Positions 10,293-19,523 are shown, counted from the stretch's first letter. The stretch: 64,000 bases of DNA from Microseira sp041929235 (GCF_041929235.1 NZ_JBHFNP010000255.1:1-64000), one strand, 5' to 3'. Notes: generated from the letters alone by a model not told the origin. Numbers and translations are program-made.

Positions 10293-10796
10293 TTAGAATT
10301 GGTTGGTTTCTGGTGCGGGAGCGCCGATAGAACCTGGTTGATTGAGGAAGCGGTTTTTCTCGGCATCGTTTTGATAGATACAGTCAACTAGGGGTTTATC
10401 TCCCAAGTCACCCGTGTAGCCAAAAGTGTTCATCCGGTTCTTACACTGGCGCACATCATCCCCGCTCACCGCTTTTCTTTGTTCTAGAATTGACCAGTTA
10501 TTGGTACGCAGCACGCACCCTGGTTGCATACGCGGCTGGGTCACGTAGACGTTGAAGGGATTTAGCGTCACAAACACGCGGGTATCGGTGACAATGGCAC
10601 TGGCTCCATATTGCACGCACAAGTCTGCGTTTGGCGCACTACGGTCGATGAATTCCCGCGACGCCACGTTTGTCGGGGTCAATGTCGCCGTCGAGCTAAA
10701 GGCGATACCAATTCCCACCCCCAAAATAAACACGCCTGCCAGAACTGCCAGAATCGTAGAATTAAAGAAGCCGGAGGATGTAGATTTGCGTCTCAT
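10293..10796 (-). CDS. DUF3172 family protein, membrane-anchored
   Basis: A 167-residue protein of a family found mainly in cyanobacteria, function unknown. Visible features are a basic N-terminus (MRRKST), one membrane helix at about 13-33 (ILAVLAGVFILGVGIGIAF), and a conserved soluble part with RPRMQPGCV-like and QCKNRMNTFGYTGDLGD motifs. Three or four Cys in the soluble part could form disulfides if that part is exported, which the single anchor helix suggests. It is transcribed toward a strong terminator and is divergent from the gene at 10919, with about 120 bp between them for both promoters. Confidence 0.85.
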   Translation of the reverse strand: MRRKSTSSGFFNSTILAVLAGVFILGVGIGIAFSSTATLTPTNVASREFIDRSAPNADLCVQYGASAIVTDTRVFVTLNPFNVYVTQPRMQPGCVLRTNNWSILEQRKAVSGDDVRQCKNRMNTFGYTGDLGDKPLVDCIYQNDAEKNRFLNQPGSIGAPAPETNQF

Positions 10797-10918
10797 ATTT
10801 GTCTGTCCTTTCGCGCCATTTTACCAGGGAGTCGGTTGCAGTAAAGACTTTGCGCGCCATGTCTCTACTGTTCCCAGTATGCCCTTAAAATTATGCAACT
10901 GTTTTTCAGACATACAAC

Positions 10919-11821
10919 ATGCATTGGTTTCTCAATTTGCTGATAACTGGGGCGCTTTTGAACGCTATGTTGCTGAGTCCCCATCCAGCTTTAGCACAAC
11001 AGTGGCGTCCGGTTCGGGGTGGCATACTTTTTGGCATTAGCGGGATGGCTTTGGTAAAACAGCAAAGCCATGAGATGGATTTCCTGATCGTTCACGATAA
11101 TAAAGGTAAAAATGAGGGTCGTCTAGGGTTTATTACTATCAAGGGTGAAGCACAACCAGAATACGTTGCTTTAACTTGGCCTAGTAACGTCGAATTGCCT
11201 GGGGATTTGGAAGCGATCGCCTCCGTTCCCGGTACGGTAAACGCTTTCATGGCCTTAAGCAGTTCTGGCAAAGTTTATCATATCAGATTCAACAATAACA
11301 AGACTATCTCGGTTCTCCAGGTCTTTACTTTACCGGGAATTACGCCAACAACTAATTTAGAAGGATTTACCTTACAAGCAATCGAGGGAAATTTAGTAGC
11401 TATTTGGGCGCACCGAGGTGGAGGAGAAGAAGCTGCTACAATTTATTGGGGCAAGTTCAACTTGAATACTTATCAAATTACTCAAACAAGTTCAGCTAAT
11501 TTAAAAGTTCCCCTCCCGACTGGCAGTAATCTGCGCCACATTTCAGATTTAAAAGTAGATAAAGCCGGTATTCTTTTTATTGCCTCTGTAACAGATCCTG
11601 GAAATGATGGGCCATTTGAGTCTGCTGTTTACACTGCTGGTGCTTTTGCAGTGGGAGGAAATGCCATCAATTTCCGTTCCAATCCCGATTTGGTTCCGCT
11701 TTATCATGACAATTATCGCAAAATTGAAGCGATTGAACTCGTCCCTGGTGCTGCTGGCGGCGTCATCTTCGGAACCGATGATGAAAATCTGGGTTCATCT
11801 GTAAATTTTGGGAATTGCTAA
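10919..11821 (+). CDS. Secreted protein of unknown function, possible beta-propeller
   Basis: I do not recognise the family. The 300-residue product begins with a clear Sec signal peptide (MHWFLNLLITGALLNAMLL, cleavage likely after HPALA), so it should reach the periplasm or outside. The mature part is rich in beta-strand patterns with recurring 40-60 residue spacing (GRLGFITIKG, GKVYHIRFNN, IYWGKFNLNT, GILFIASV), which suggests a propeller-like sheet protein. The last codons (NFGNC) and the stop are supplied by the ttgctaa heptamer repeat that begins at about 11812, so the original C-terminus may have been altered by the repeat. Confidence 0.7.
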   Translation: MHWFLNLLITGALLNAMLLSPHPALAQQWRPVRGGILFGISGMALVKQQSHEMDFLIVHDNKGKNEGRLGFITIKGEAQPEYVALTWPSNVELPGDLEAIASVPGTVNAFMALSSSGKVYHIRFNNNKTISVLQVFTLPGITPTTNLEGFTLQAIEGNLVAIWAHRGGGEEAATIYWGKFNLNTYQITQTSSANLKVPLPTGSNLRHISDLKVDKAGILFIASVTDPGNDGPFESAVYTAGAFAVGGNAINFRSNPDLVPLYHDNYRKIEAIELVPGAAGGVIFGTDDENLGSSVNFGNC

Positions 11822-11958
11822 TTGCTAATTGCTAATTGTTTTTAGCTATTAGCAATTAACTCGAGGTCGAAACCGGGTTTCTGGCCTCCGAAGAGCGTCA
11901 TGACTGTAATTGCTAATGGCTAATTGTTTTTAGCTATTAGCCATTAACAATTAGCATT
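11812..11958. repeat. Heptamer repeats (attgcta / ttagcaa) with inner repeat
   Basis: Three tandem attgcta units, then an inverted ttagcaatta block, a gaaaccgggtttct core, and a second attgctaatggctaattg ... attagccattaacaattagc pair. The arrangement is palindromic and separates two convergent genes, so transcripts from either side would form hairpins here. Confidence 0.75.
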
Positions 11959-13275
11959 CTATCTTTTGTCAAGGACTAGCAGACTTTCGATATGTGGTGT
12001 ATGGGGGTAAAAATTATATGCTCGCATCCATCTAATTTTGTATTTTTCTTGCAGCGCTGCATAGTTGGCTGCCTGTGTTTTTGGGTTGCATGAAAGATAG
12101 ACAATATGCTTGGGAGATTCTGCGATAATTTTCTCGATCACTTTATTGTGTAAGCCGACGCGGGGGGGGTCTAAAATTAGGATTTGATTCGAGGCGATCG
12201 CACTCACGCTTTCTTCCGCTAAACTCTCTATAAATTCAAAGTTCCCAACCCTATTTTGTGCCGCATTCCTAATAGCGCGTTCCTGGGAACCCGGAGTCAC
12301 TTCCACCGCCAAAACCTTTGGCACCAAACGTGCCACCAATAACCCTAAAGTTCCAATCCCAGCATACATTTCTACCACGGGTAAATTACTAAAATCCGGC
12401 GTAGCTTTAATTTGCTCAACCAAATCTTTAGCCGCTAGTTCAAACACCGGCGGATTAATCTGAAAAAAGTTATCCCAGTTATAGGTTAAATTCACATTAT
12501 AAATCGACTCTGTTAACTCCATACAGCCCAATTGATGCCTGATTTCAGTTACAACTGGAGCGGGAGATTTGTGAGTAGAATAGATAATGCTAACCCCCTG
12601 TAAAACCTCATCTAAAAGAAATGACAACTCTTCTGGATTAAATGACAAAGTTTCATCTTTAAAAAACAGACAAGCTACAACCTTATTTTGAGCATAACAA
12701 TAGCGCAAAATCAAGCTTTTTAATTGCCTCGCTTGAATCTTTCGGGCATTTAAGAAATCCAAAAATATTCTGCCTACTAGATTAATAGGCTCAGCCATTA
12801 AAACGCAACCAGTATGGGGATACTTACTTCTACTATCTCTCCCGAAAAAGGCGAGATTTAATTGATCTGTCTCATCGCTATAGAAAGAGAATTCAGCCTT
12901 ATTACGATAATTCCAAGTTTGGTCAGGCAGGCTAATAATATCAAAATCAGGCAAATCTATTTGTTCTGCTTGATAAAACTTTTTGATTGAAGATACCTTA
13001 ATGTGATTCTCCGCCTCAAAATCTATAATTTGCCACGGCGAACAACATAAAAAATGATCTTCCCGAGGTGCTACGCGCAAATTGGAAGCTTGTAAAACTT
13101 GTGTAGCTACGCCTTGTAATCCTCCTTTTTTTCTTCTAAAAATCTGCGCTTCGACTGTTTCTCCTGGCAAGGCATTTAGTACCTGTACTATCTTATTTCC
13201 ATGTTGAGCAATGCCGTAACCGCGCTCATCCAATTCTGCGATATTTAAAGTCAGTATGGGAAAGTTTTTTGGCAT
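11959..13275 (-). CDS. SAM-dependent RNA uracil-C5 methyltransferase (TrmA/RlmD family)
   Basis: Methylates C5 of a uridine in 23S rRNA or tRNA. Over 438 residues: an N-terminal TRAM-like domain (about 1-58), a central domain, FFQINPP before the SAM fold, YAGIGTLGL as motif I, LDPPRVGL as motif IV, the nucleophile Cys in YLSCNPKTQ, and the catalytic base Glu in HIESLLVL at the end. The iron-sulfur cysteines of RlmD/RlmC (CxxxxxCxxC) are not complete: only adjacent cysteines (LCCSPWQ) and a later HTGC are seen, so a cluster may be absent or altered. The exact target base therefore cannot be named. It stands alone, convergent with the secreted-protein gene. Confidence 0.88.
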   Translation of the reverse strand: MPKNFPILTLNIAELDERGYGIAQHGNKIVQVLNALPGETVEAQIFRRKKGGLQGVATQVLQASNLRVAPREDHFLCCSPWQIIDFEAENHIKVSSIKKFYQAEQIDLPDFDIISLPDQTWNYRNKAEFSFYSDETDQLNLAFFGRDSRSKYPHTGCVLMAEPINLVGRIFLDFLNARKIQARQLKSLILRYCYAQNKVVACLFFKDETLSFNPEELSFLLDEVLQGVSIIYSTHKSPAPVVTEIRHQLGCMELTESIYNVNLTYNWDNFFQINPPVFELAAKDLVEQIKATPDFSNLPVVEMYAGIGTLGLLVARLVPKVLAVEVTPGSQERAIRNAAQNRVGNFEFIESLAEESVSAIASNQILILDPPRVGLHNKVIEKIIAESPKHIVYLSCNPKTQAANYAALQEKYKIRWMRAYNFYPHTPHIESLLVLDKR

Positions 13276-13341
13276 AAATAAGGCTCGGTTGTTCAGTTTT
13301 TTACTACGTTGTTCGTTTTATACTGGTGGTGAATATCGTCG

Positions 13342-14526
13342 TTAATTAAAAATAATTTTATCAAACATTTCGCTCAGTTTTAAATCTGAAAATACTGGTA
13401 AGTAGCGGTATTGCTCTAGCGCTTGTCTATTTCCAGGTAAAAATCTACCAAGACCAGAAAAATTTTTATAATCTGGTTCTCCTTGTAACATAGTTTGATT
13501 CGGATAAAACTTGTGAATTATTGATTTTTTGATCGAATCAACAAAATCTTGGCATTTCTGTTTATTGGCATCGGATTGATTAGCGATCGCTTCAAAAAAT
13601 GCAACTGCATCTACAAAGCGATCGCTCATATAATTATAACTCTTTATTTCACCGATTTTGATATTATCTGTATTAGACGAAAGAATCTCTTCAATTAGAG
13701 GATTAATTTTGGCGGGTAGATCGCGCACAGCAAGATTGTTGGTGACTGTGTAGCTATGGTACATGTCGCTCCGCTCAAATTCCATAATCTTTTCCGCTAG
13801 TTGTCCGCCGTTAATCTCTGGGTGACGACCCAAAAATTCAAACAATGACTCATAATAATAATTAGGCGCTCCCAGCACCAATTGAGAATAAAGTGTATAT
13901 TTAGCTGTATCTCGAAAGGTGTAATGTGCTTCAATCGTTCCTTTATTGCAGTTTTGAAAGAATACTAACTCTACACGATTATCTAATTCTTGGTTAAAGT
14001 TACTTATAATCTGACTCAGCTTATAAATATTCATCCATTTAGTTACTGAAAACGATCCAGGTTCGGGATGTTCATCTGGACTAATTTCATCTAAACGACC
14101 CCCATGTCCTAAAAAGACAATCGCCCATTTTTCGGCTTGAAACTGCGATTTCGCCCAGTTAAGATATTCGGCAAATATTTCTTCGCTAGCACTGTTTGCC
14201 GTTTCTAGTTGTTGCAGGTTAATCTTACCTTTAGCGATAATATTTCTGGAAAGTTGCTTCGCGCCGCTAAAGTCTGATTCTACTACTACAAGAATATTGT
14301 CGCTCTGTACACCTCTGGTCAGCATCTCCAGTATAGGAGTGCCAAATCGTGATAAATTATTGTCATAAGGCATCCAGTATAAAACGCTCCATTCATAACT
14401 ATGTTTTTCCTTCATACTTTTAGGTAAATTTGCCTTGTCATGAGTAGAGTTTAGCCACTTTTGATTAACTAAGAATGAAGCGCTGCTTAGCGCTCCATAC
14501 TCCAATAATTTTCGCCGTTTCATCAA
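13342..14526 (-). CDS. C11 (clostripain-like) cysteine peptidase, exported
   Basis: A caspase-fold cysteine peptidase of 394 residues. The catalytic pair is visible: His in FLGHGGRLD (about residue 141) and Cys in VFFQNCNKG (about residue 191). The N-terminus (MKRRKLLEYGALSSASFL) has a twin-arginine-like pattern and a hydrophobic stretch, so export by Tat or Sec is likely. In characterised clostripains the enzyme is made as a zymogen and cuts after basic residues; the specificity here is unknown. It sits 66 bp beyond the RNA methyltransferase start on the same strand and 30 bp from the ychF stop, so it could be read from the ychF promoter. Confidence 0.8.
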   Translation of the reverse strand: MMKRRKLLEYGALSSASFLVNQKWLNSTHDKANLPKSMKEKHSYEWSVLYWMPYDNNLSRFGTPILEMLTRGVQSDNILVVVESDFSGAKQLSRNIIAKGKINLQQLETANSASEEIFAEYLNWAKSQFQAEKWAIVFLGHGGRLDEISPDEHPEPGSFSVTKWMNIYKLSQIISNFNQELDNRVELVFFQNCNKGTIEAHYTFRDTAKYTLYSQLVLGAPNYYYESLFEFLGRHPEINGGQLAEKIMEFERSDMYHSYTVTNNLAVRDLPAKINPLIEEILSSNTDNIKIGEIKSYNYMSDRFVDAVAFFEAIANQSDANKQKCQDFVDSIKKSIIHKFYPNQTMLQGEPDYKNFSGLGRFLPGNRQALEQYRYLPVFSDLKLSEMFDKIIFN

Positions 14527-14556
14527 GCTGTTAACTTGCTTTATTGATTTAACCTG

Positions 14557-15648
14557 CTACACGTTAAACCGGAACAGCATCACATCTCCTTCCTGCACAA
14601 CATATTCTTTCCCTTCACTACGAACTAAGCCTTTTTCCTTAGCAGCAGTCATCGAACCAGTTTCGACTAAATCTTTGTAAGCAACAGTTTCGGCACGAAT
14701 AAAGCCGCGTTCAAAATCTGTATGAATCACACCCGCTGCTTGGGGTGCTTTCATTCCGGCGGTAATTGTCCAGGCGCGGGTTTCTTCGGGACCTGTTGTT
14801 AAGTATGTCCGCAAGCCTAAAAGTTCGTATGTGGCGCGAATCAAAGATTTTAACCCGCCTTCTTCGACGCCTAAAGATGCTAAAAATTCTCCTCTTTCTT
14901 CTTCTGGTAATTCGACTAATTCCGCCTCAACTTGAGCGGAAACTACGACGACTTGGGCATGTTCCTGTGCTGCAAGTTGTCGCACCTGTTCTACCCATTG
15001 ATTCCCCGTCGCCAGGTCATCTTCGGATACATTGGCGGCGTAAATAATGGGTTTGCGGGTGAGCAAGCAAAGTTGTTGAATCAGCGGTTCTTCTTCTTCG
15101 GTTAAAGTGATTTGCCGCGCTTGTTTTCCTTCATTTAAGGCGGCGCTGATTTTTTCCAAAGCGGCTAGTTCAATTTGGGCTTCTTTGCTACCGCGTGCTT
15201 GTTTGCGGGTGCGGTCTATGCGGCGTTCAATTTGTGCTAAATCTGCTAATGCTAGCTCTAAATTGATTACATCTATATCCCGCAGAGGGTCTACCGAACC
15301 GGAAACGTGGATGATATCGTCATTCTCGAAACAGCGCACGACGTGGACAATTGCATCCACTTCCCGGATGTGGGATAAAAATTTATTCCCCAGTCCCTCG
15401 CCTTGACTTGCGCCTTTCACCAATCCAGCAATATCGACAAATTCAATCCGCGTCGGCACAATTTGCTTGGATTTGGAGATTTCCGCTAGCACGTTTAACC
15501 GTTCGTCGGGAACCGCTACGACGCCTACATTGGGTTCGATGGTGCAAAAAGGAAAGTTGGCTGCTTCGGCTTTAGCGTTGGCAACTAAGGCGTTAAACAA
15601 GGTAGATTTACCAACGTTGGGTAGTCCGACTATTCCGGCTCTGAGCAT
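14557..15648 (-). CDS. ychF: Redox-regulated ribosome-binding ATPase YchF
   Basis: An Obg-family P-loop NTPase that prefers ATP and binds ribosomes. The 363-residue length is standard. Motifs in order: G1 GLPNVGKST (residues 8-16), DIAGLVKGASQGEGLGN (G3, switch II), a coiled-coil insert (about 135-200) and the C-terminal TGS-like domain ending VQEGDVMLFRFNV. The NVSE in place of NKxD fits the ATP preference of the subfamily. The stretch at 15649-15703 contains no other gene. Confidence 0.97.
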   Translation of the reverse strand: MLRAGIVGLPNVGKSTLFNALVANAKAEAANFPFCTIEPNVGVVAVPDERLNVLAEISKSKQIVPTRIEFVDIAGLVKGASQGEGLGNKFLSHIREVDAIVHVVRCFENDDIIHVSGSVDPLRDIDVINLELALADLAQIERRIDRTRKQARGSKEAQIELAALEKISAALNEGKQARQITLTEEEEPLIQQLCLLTRKPIIYAANVSEDDLATGNQWVEQVRQLAAQEHAQVVVVSAQVEAELVELPEEERGEFLASLGVEEGGLKSLIRATYELLGLRTYLTTGPEETRAWTITAGMKAPQAAGVIHTDFERGFIRAETVAYKDLVETGSMTAAKEKGLVRSEGKEYVVQEGDVMLFRFNV

Positions 15649-15703
15649 TTGAGTGTAAAGGTTAAAAGATGAGAAACTGGGTTGATTTTGAACCAGATCT
15701 ATT

Positions 15704-15979
15704 TTAGATAGGTTCGGGAATCGTTTGGGGAATCGGTGCCGGAACTGTCTGAGGAATTGGTGCTGGTACGGTTTCCGGTATTGGTTCTGGTACTGGACTT
15801 GGTACTGGACTTGGTACTGGCTGGGGAATGGGTGCTGGTAAGGGTTCCGGTACTGGTGGCTGGGGGATGGGTTCTGGACTGGGAATTTGCGGTTCGGGAA
15901 TGCCTATCATAAGACTTGTTATTTTATCGTTTAACTCTATAAAGGTAGGGAAAAACTGATAAAATAACATCCCTCCCAT
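15704..15979 (-). CDS. Small proline-rich repeat protein
   Basis: A 91-residue ORF whose last 65 residues are tandem P-x-P units (PEPIPQ, PSPV, PAPIPQT), about 40 percent proline. No domain is recognisable. The N-terminal 23 residues are hydrophobic/aromatic. A ribosome site (AGAGG, 6 nt spacing) precedes the ATG at 15979, which favours this start over the internal ATG at 15910. The gene lies divergent from the decarboxylase. It may be a real short structural or cell-wall protein; the repetitive DNA alone could also keep the frame open by chance. Confidence 0.5.
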   Translation of the reverse strand: MGGMLFYQFFPTFIELNDKITSLMIGIPEPQIPSPEPIPQPPVPEPLPAPIPQPVPSPVPSPVPEPIPETVPAPIPQTVPAPIPQTIPEPI

Positions 15980-16037
15980 TAGCTACCTCTTGGGACGTTC
16001 TTGAGATTACTCGCTTTTGGGAGAAGAATATTTGAAT

Positions 16038-16066
16038 GAACCGCAGAGGCGCAGAGAACGCAGAGG
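16038..16066. repeat. 29-bp repeat gaaccgcagaggcgc..., copy 1
   Basis: Identical over 29 bases to positions 28301-28329. It places an ATG in frame with the decarboxylase gene but is intergenic repeat DNA, not coding. Confidence 0.8.
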
Positions 16067-16083
16067 GAGAAGAAGAGTGGGGA

Positions 16084-17550
16084 ATGAGTGCAAGTAAAAG
16101 TTGGCGGGATTTTCAAGTAGAAACGCCTTTGTTGGATGCTTTACGACTGTGTGCGAATCAACCGCACGCTGCTTTTTATACGCCGGGACACAAGCGGGGT
16201 GTGGGTATTGCTCCTAGTTTGGCAGAATTGCTGGGAACGGCTGTATTTCGAGCGGATTTGACTGAATTAGCAGAATTGGATGCTTTATTTGCGCCAGATG
16301 GGGTGATTCGGTCAGCGCAGGAACTGGCGGCGGCGGCGTTTGGTGCGGAACAAACTTGGTTTTTGGTCAATGGTTCTACTTCGGGAATAATTGCGGCGAT
16401 TTTGGCTACTTGCGGAACGGGGGATAAGATTATTTTGCCGCGCAATGTGCATTCTTCTGCAATCGCTGCTCTCATCCTCTCCGGTGCTATCCCGATTTTC
16501 GTTCTCCCAGAATACGACCCGATTCTAGATATCGCCCACTCTATAACACCCGCTGCGGTAGCCGATGCTTTAAAGCAGCATCCGGATGCGAAGGCGGTGA
16601 TGATGGTTTATCCAACTTATTATGGGGTTTGTGGCGATGTGGGTGCGATCGCTCGCCTCGCCCATCAATATAATATTCCCCTACTTGTAGACGAAGCCCA
16701 CGGCTCCCATTTCGCCTTTCATCCCGACTTACCGACCTCGGCGCTATCAGCAGGTGCAGATTTAACCGTACAATCTATCCACAAAACCTTGGCTGGGATG
16801 ACTCAAGCGTCTATGTTACACGTCCAAGGTAATCGCATCGATAGAAATCGCCTCAGCAAAGCTTTACAGTTAGTCCAATCTACCAGTCCCAGTTATATTC
16901 TTTTAGCTTCCCTCGATGCGGCGCGCCAACAAATGGCATTGCACGGAGAAGCTTTGATGACTAAAACTTTACAGTTAGCTGATGCAGCCATAAAACAAAT
17001 TCAGCAAATTCGCCGATTGTCTGTTCTATCCTCCGTAAAAATACCGATATTTTCTACTTTAGATCGAACGCGACTAACCGTGACGGTATCCGGTTTGGGT
17101 TTAACCGGGTTTGAAGTTGATGATATTTTCTATCAATATCTCGGCGTTACGGCTGAGTTCGCATCCCTGCAACATCTAACTTTTATTATTAGTCTGGGCA
17201 ATACAGAAGCAGATATAGAGCAACTTGTGCAAGCTTTCACCACCCTCACCACAGAATATCGACGTCCCCCTTACCCACCCGCCGTCGTGCCTCTCTGTAC
17301 CTCTACTCCCCTACTCTCCCCCCGCGAAGCATTTTTTGCCCCAACGGAAATTTTACCGATAGAACAGGCGAAGTCTCGCATCTGTGCCGAACTCATCTGT
17401 CCCTATCCGCCTGGTATTCCCGTTTTGCTACCCGGTGAAGTCATTACAAAATCCGCCCTCGATTACCTACAACAGATTCAAACTATGGGTGGAGTGATTA
17501 GCGGTTGTGCCGATGCTACGCTAAAAACCCTTAAAGTCTTGACCCTGTGA
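16084..17550 (+). CDS. PLP-dependent Orn/Lys/Arg decarboxylase family protein
   Basis: A fold-type I PLP enzyme that decarboxylates a basic amino acid to a polyamine precursor; homologues act on arginine or lysine. Seen: the Schiff-base lysine in SIHKTLAG (about residue 241), the cofactor Asp in VDEAHGSHF, a glycine/serine phosphate loop NGSTSGIIAA, and a small C-terminal domain with CPYPPGIPVLLPGE typical of the family. The frame runs back to 16036, but those first 16 codons are repeat DNA; I start at the ATG at 16084 (MSASKSWRDFQ). The 488-residue length fits the short cyanobacterial/Gram-positive type. The exact substrate cannot be decided from sequence. Confidence 0.88.
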   Translation: MSASKSWRDFQVETPLLDALRLCANQPHAAFYTPGHKRGVGIAPSLAELLGTAVFRADLTELAELDALFAPDGVIRSAQELAAAAFGAEQTWFLVNGSTSGIIAAILATCGTGDKIILPRNVHSSAIAALILSGAIPIFVLPEYDPILDIAHSITPAAVADALKQHPDAKAVMMVYPTYYGVCGDVGAIARLAHQYNIPLLVDEAHGSHFAFHPDLPTSALSAGADLTVQSIHKTLAGMTQASMLHVQGNRIDRNRLSKALQLVQSTSPSYILLASLDAARQQMALHGEALMTKTLQLADAAIKQIQQIRRLSVLSSVKIPIFSTLDRTRLTVTVSGLGLTGFEVDDIFYQYLGVTAEFASLQHLTFIISLGNTEADIEQLVQAFTTLTTEYRRPPYPPAVVPLCTSTPLLSPREAFFAPTEILPIEQAKSRICAELICPYPPGIPVLLPGEVITKSALDYLQQIQTMGGVISGCADATLKTLKVLTL

Positions 17551-17561
17551 GTGCAATCGGT

Positions 17562-17760
17562 CAAAAAACCGGGTTTCTCGGTAAAATATTGCCAAAAGAA
17601 CCAGAAATCTGCCGATAAACCCGGTTGCTAACATCCTCGGGCGTAAGTCCTGGATTTGTGCCAAAAAACCGGGTTTCTCGGTAAAATATTGCCAAAAGAA
17701 CCAGAAATCTGCCGATAAACCCGGTTGCTAACATCCTCGTGGGTAAGTCCTGGATTTGTC
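17562..17760. repeat. Two tandem 100-bp units containing the accgggtttct motif
   Basis: Positions 17562-17661 and 17662-17760 are nearly identical, with an exact period of 100 bp. Each holds accgggtttctcgg, ataaacccggttgct and ends in gtaagtcctgg, so each is one unit of the CAGGACTTACGCA family in tandem. Confidence 0.9.
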
Positions 17761-18243
17761 TGTTTTGTAAAGATTTTGTAAACTTTCCAGGTCTGCTGAC
17801 TTCCGAGTTTCCTATAACTTTAATTTATCTACCTGCGTATTTACGTAATTCTACTGTCTCAATTTATTTAAAAAAGGTAACATTATTTTAATTTATGTTA
17901 AGAAAGCTGAAACTATATTGCAATATCAAGCCAAAATAACTCGTTAAGGATATAGGAAAATTAAACATTTAGTCTAAAATCACAGGCGTGGGATGTCGCC
18001 ATTTGAGTTTGAAGCAGCGATCGCACCAGTGCCAGCCTTTATTTAATCAGCTTTTCGGCGTTTTTATCAAAAATTAACCAGTTAATCATTTTAAATACTT
18101 ATATGTTACAAGGATTAAAGATCTAAAGATTTAATCAAGATAGCGCTTTCTGGAAAAAAGATTTCAATAATTGATTAGGATAGTTCAAAGATCACCGCCT
18201 CGGATTCAAGACGATTATAAAAGTAATCTAAGAGGAGAAACCC
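17761..18243. other. AT-rich leader of the radical SAM gene
   Basis: About 480 bp with no ORF of note. It becomes strongly AT-rich from 17800, with long runs of TTAATTTA character. One HIP1-like site (gcgatcgc) is at 18018. A ribosome site AAGAGGAGAAA ends 5 nt before the ATG at 18244. A promoter and long leader are likely, but no specific element is recognisable. Confidence 0.5.
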
Positions 18244-19317
18244 ATGGACGCCTTAACTTTATCTAAGCTTGCAGTCAAACATACCCAAAATGCTGTCGCG
18301 GAATCGCTTTACATAAATTACAATTATGACATGACCAAGCCGGTCACGTTTTACGGGATTGTCAACGAGCGCTGCAATGTTAAATGCCGTCAATGCGAGT
18401 ATTGGCGACTCAAAGAATACAAAGACGAAATGACCATCGAAGAATGGCAGAATGCGTTATTGAAAGTTAAAGAATTTGTCGGCGATTTTTCCATAAACTT
18501 TAGCGGTGGCGAACCATACATTAAAAAAGGTTTTGTTGACTTGCTTACCTTTAGTCATCAAAATGGCATAAACTGCGGCGTCACAACAAATGGTTACTGC
18601 ATGACGAAAGAAAATGCAGCCAAAACTGTAGCAGCGCATCCCTTTAACGTGAACATGTCGCTGGATGGTCACAATGCAGAACTCCACGATTATTTGCGGG
18701 GACAACCGGGATTATTTGACAGGCTTTCTAACGGTGTTCGGTATCTGCGCGACGAGCAAGAAAAACAAGGCGTGCAGTTTCCGATCAATATAAAACCGAC
18801 GATTAACAAACTAAATTTCCGCGTGCTGCCAGAAATAGTCAAATGGGCGGAACACCTGGGAGCGACAACTGTTAATTTCCAGCCAGTAAATCGTTGGACG
18901 CAAGAAACATACGAAGAACTGTGGATCGAAGACGAAGATATGGCGGAATTTGAACAGATGCTCGATCGCTTAATTGAAATGAAGAAAAACGGCGCTCCCA
19001 TTATGAACAGCGATGAAGTACTCAGGCTGATGATACCCCACTTCCGCGAAGAACAAGCACCCCCCGAATCTCGTCCTTGTCGCGTGGGTTTGCGTAATTT
19101 CTGGATTGACACGCGGGGAGATGTGAAATTATGCGACGAATATCCCGTGGTTGGTAATATCAAAGAGCAGAGCGCCCGTGAAATTTGGTACGGTGAAAAA
19201 GCTCAGGAAATCCGCCGCCAAACCGTGGGTTGTGGTAAACTCTGCCTGATTACCTGCGTGTCGCAAAAAACGCTTTTAGACAAGGTGGCAATGGGGTTGA
19301 AACTGCTGCGAAACTAA
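18244..19317 (+). CDS. Radical SAM protein with SPASM-like C-terminus
   Basis: A 4Fe-4S/S-adenosylmethionine enzyme of 357 residues. The cluster motif CNVKCRQC is at about residues 43-50, followed by NFSGGEPY (SAM-binding GGEP). The C-terminal part has further cysteines (PCRVG, KLCDEYP, VGCGKLCLITC), the pattern of an auxiliary cluster (SPASM/twitch) found in enzymes that modify peptides or proteins. No precursor peptide, transporter or other maturation gene is next to it; the next gene is convergent. The substrate is unknown. A strong ribosome site supports this start, and a bidirectional terminator follows at 19459. Confidence 0.88.
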   Translation: MDALTLSKLAVKHTQNAVAESLYINYNYDMTKPVTFYGIVNERCNVKCRQCEYWRLKEYKDEMTIEEWQNALLKVKEFVGDFSINFSGGEPYIKKGFVDLLTFSHQNGINCGVTTNGYCMTKENAAKTVAAHPFNVNMSLDGHNAELHDYLRGQPGLFDRLSNGVRYLRDEQEKQGVQFPINIKPTINKLNFRVLPEIVKWAEHLGATTVNFQPVNRWTQETYEELWIEDEDMAEFEQMLDRLIEMKKNGAPIMNSDEVLRLMIPHFREEQAPPESRPCRVGLRNFWIDTRGDVKLCDEYPVVGNIKEQSAREIWYGEKAQEIRRQTVGCGKLCLITCVSQKTLLDKVAMGLKLLRN

Positions 19318-19324
19318 CGATATT

Positions 19325-19425
19325 AGGAATTACGCAAAGAAACCCGGTTTTGATGAAAAATCCCGGGGTTGACAGCCAGAAATATGCGAAAAAACCGGGT
19401 TTCTGGCCTCGCGTGCGTAAGTCAC
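19325..19425. repeat. Copy of the CAGGACTTACGCA inverted-end repeat family
   Basis: About 100 bp beginning aggaattacgcaaagaaacccgg and ending ccgggtttctggcctcgcgtgcgtaagtc as an imperfect palindrome. It lies 8 bp after the radical SAM stop. Confidence 0.7.
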
Positions 19426-19458
19426 CGATCTGTTCCTGCTAGCGTTTCTGGTAAAAAA

Positions 19459-19486
19459 ACTGACGGGACGGCAATCCCGTCAGTTA
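19459..19486. terminator. Bidirectional intrinsic terminator
   Basis: An 11-bp perfect stem (aactgacggga / tcccgtcagtt) with a 6-nt loop. On the plus strand it is followed by attttacc; on the minus strand by TTTTTTTACC. It serves both convergent genes, the radical SAM gene and the TPR gene. Confidence 0.85.
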
Positions 19487-19523
19487 TTTTACCTGTTGCA
19501 AAAGTTTTTTTTCCATTAATTTT

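Noticed and set aside
16036..16083. Start of the decarboxylase at the first ATG
   Set aside because: Those codons are the dispersed gaaccgcagaggcgc repeat, also present at 28301. The ATG at 16084 starts the conserved sequence.
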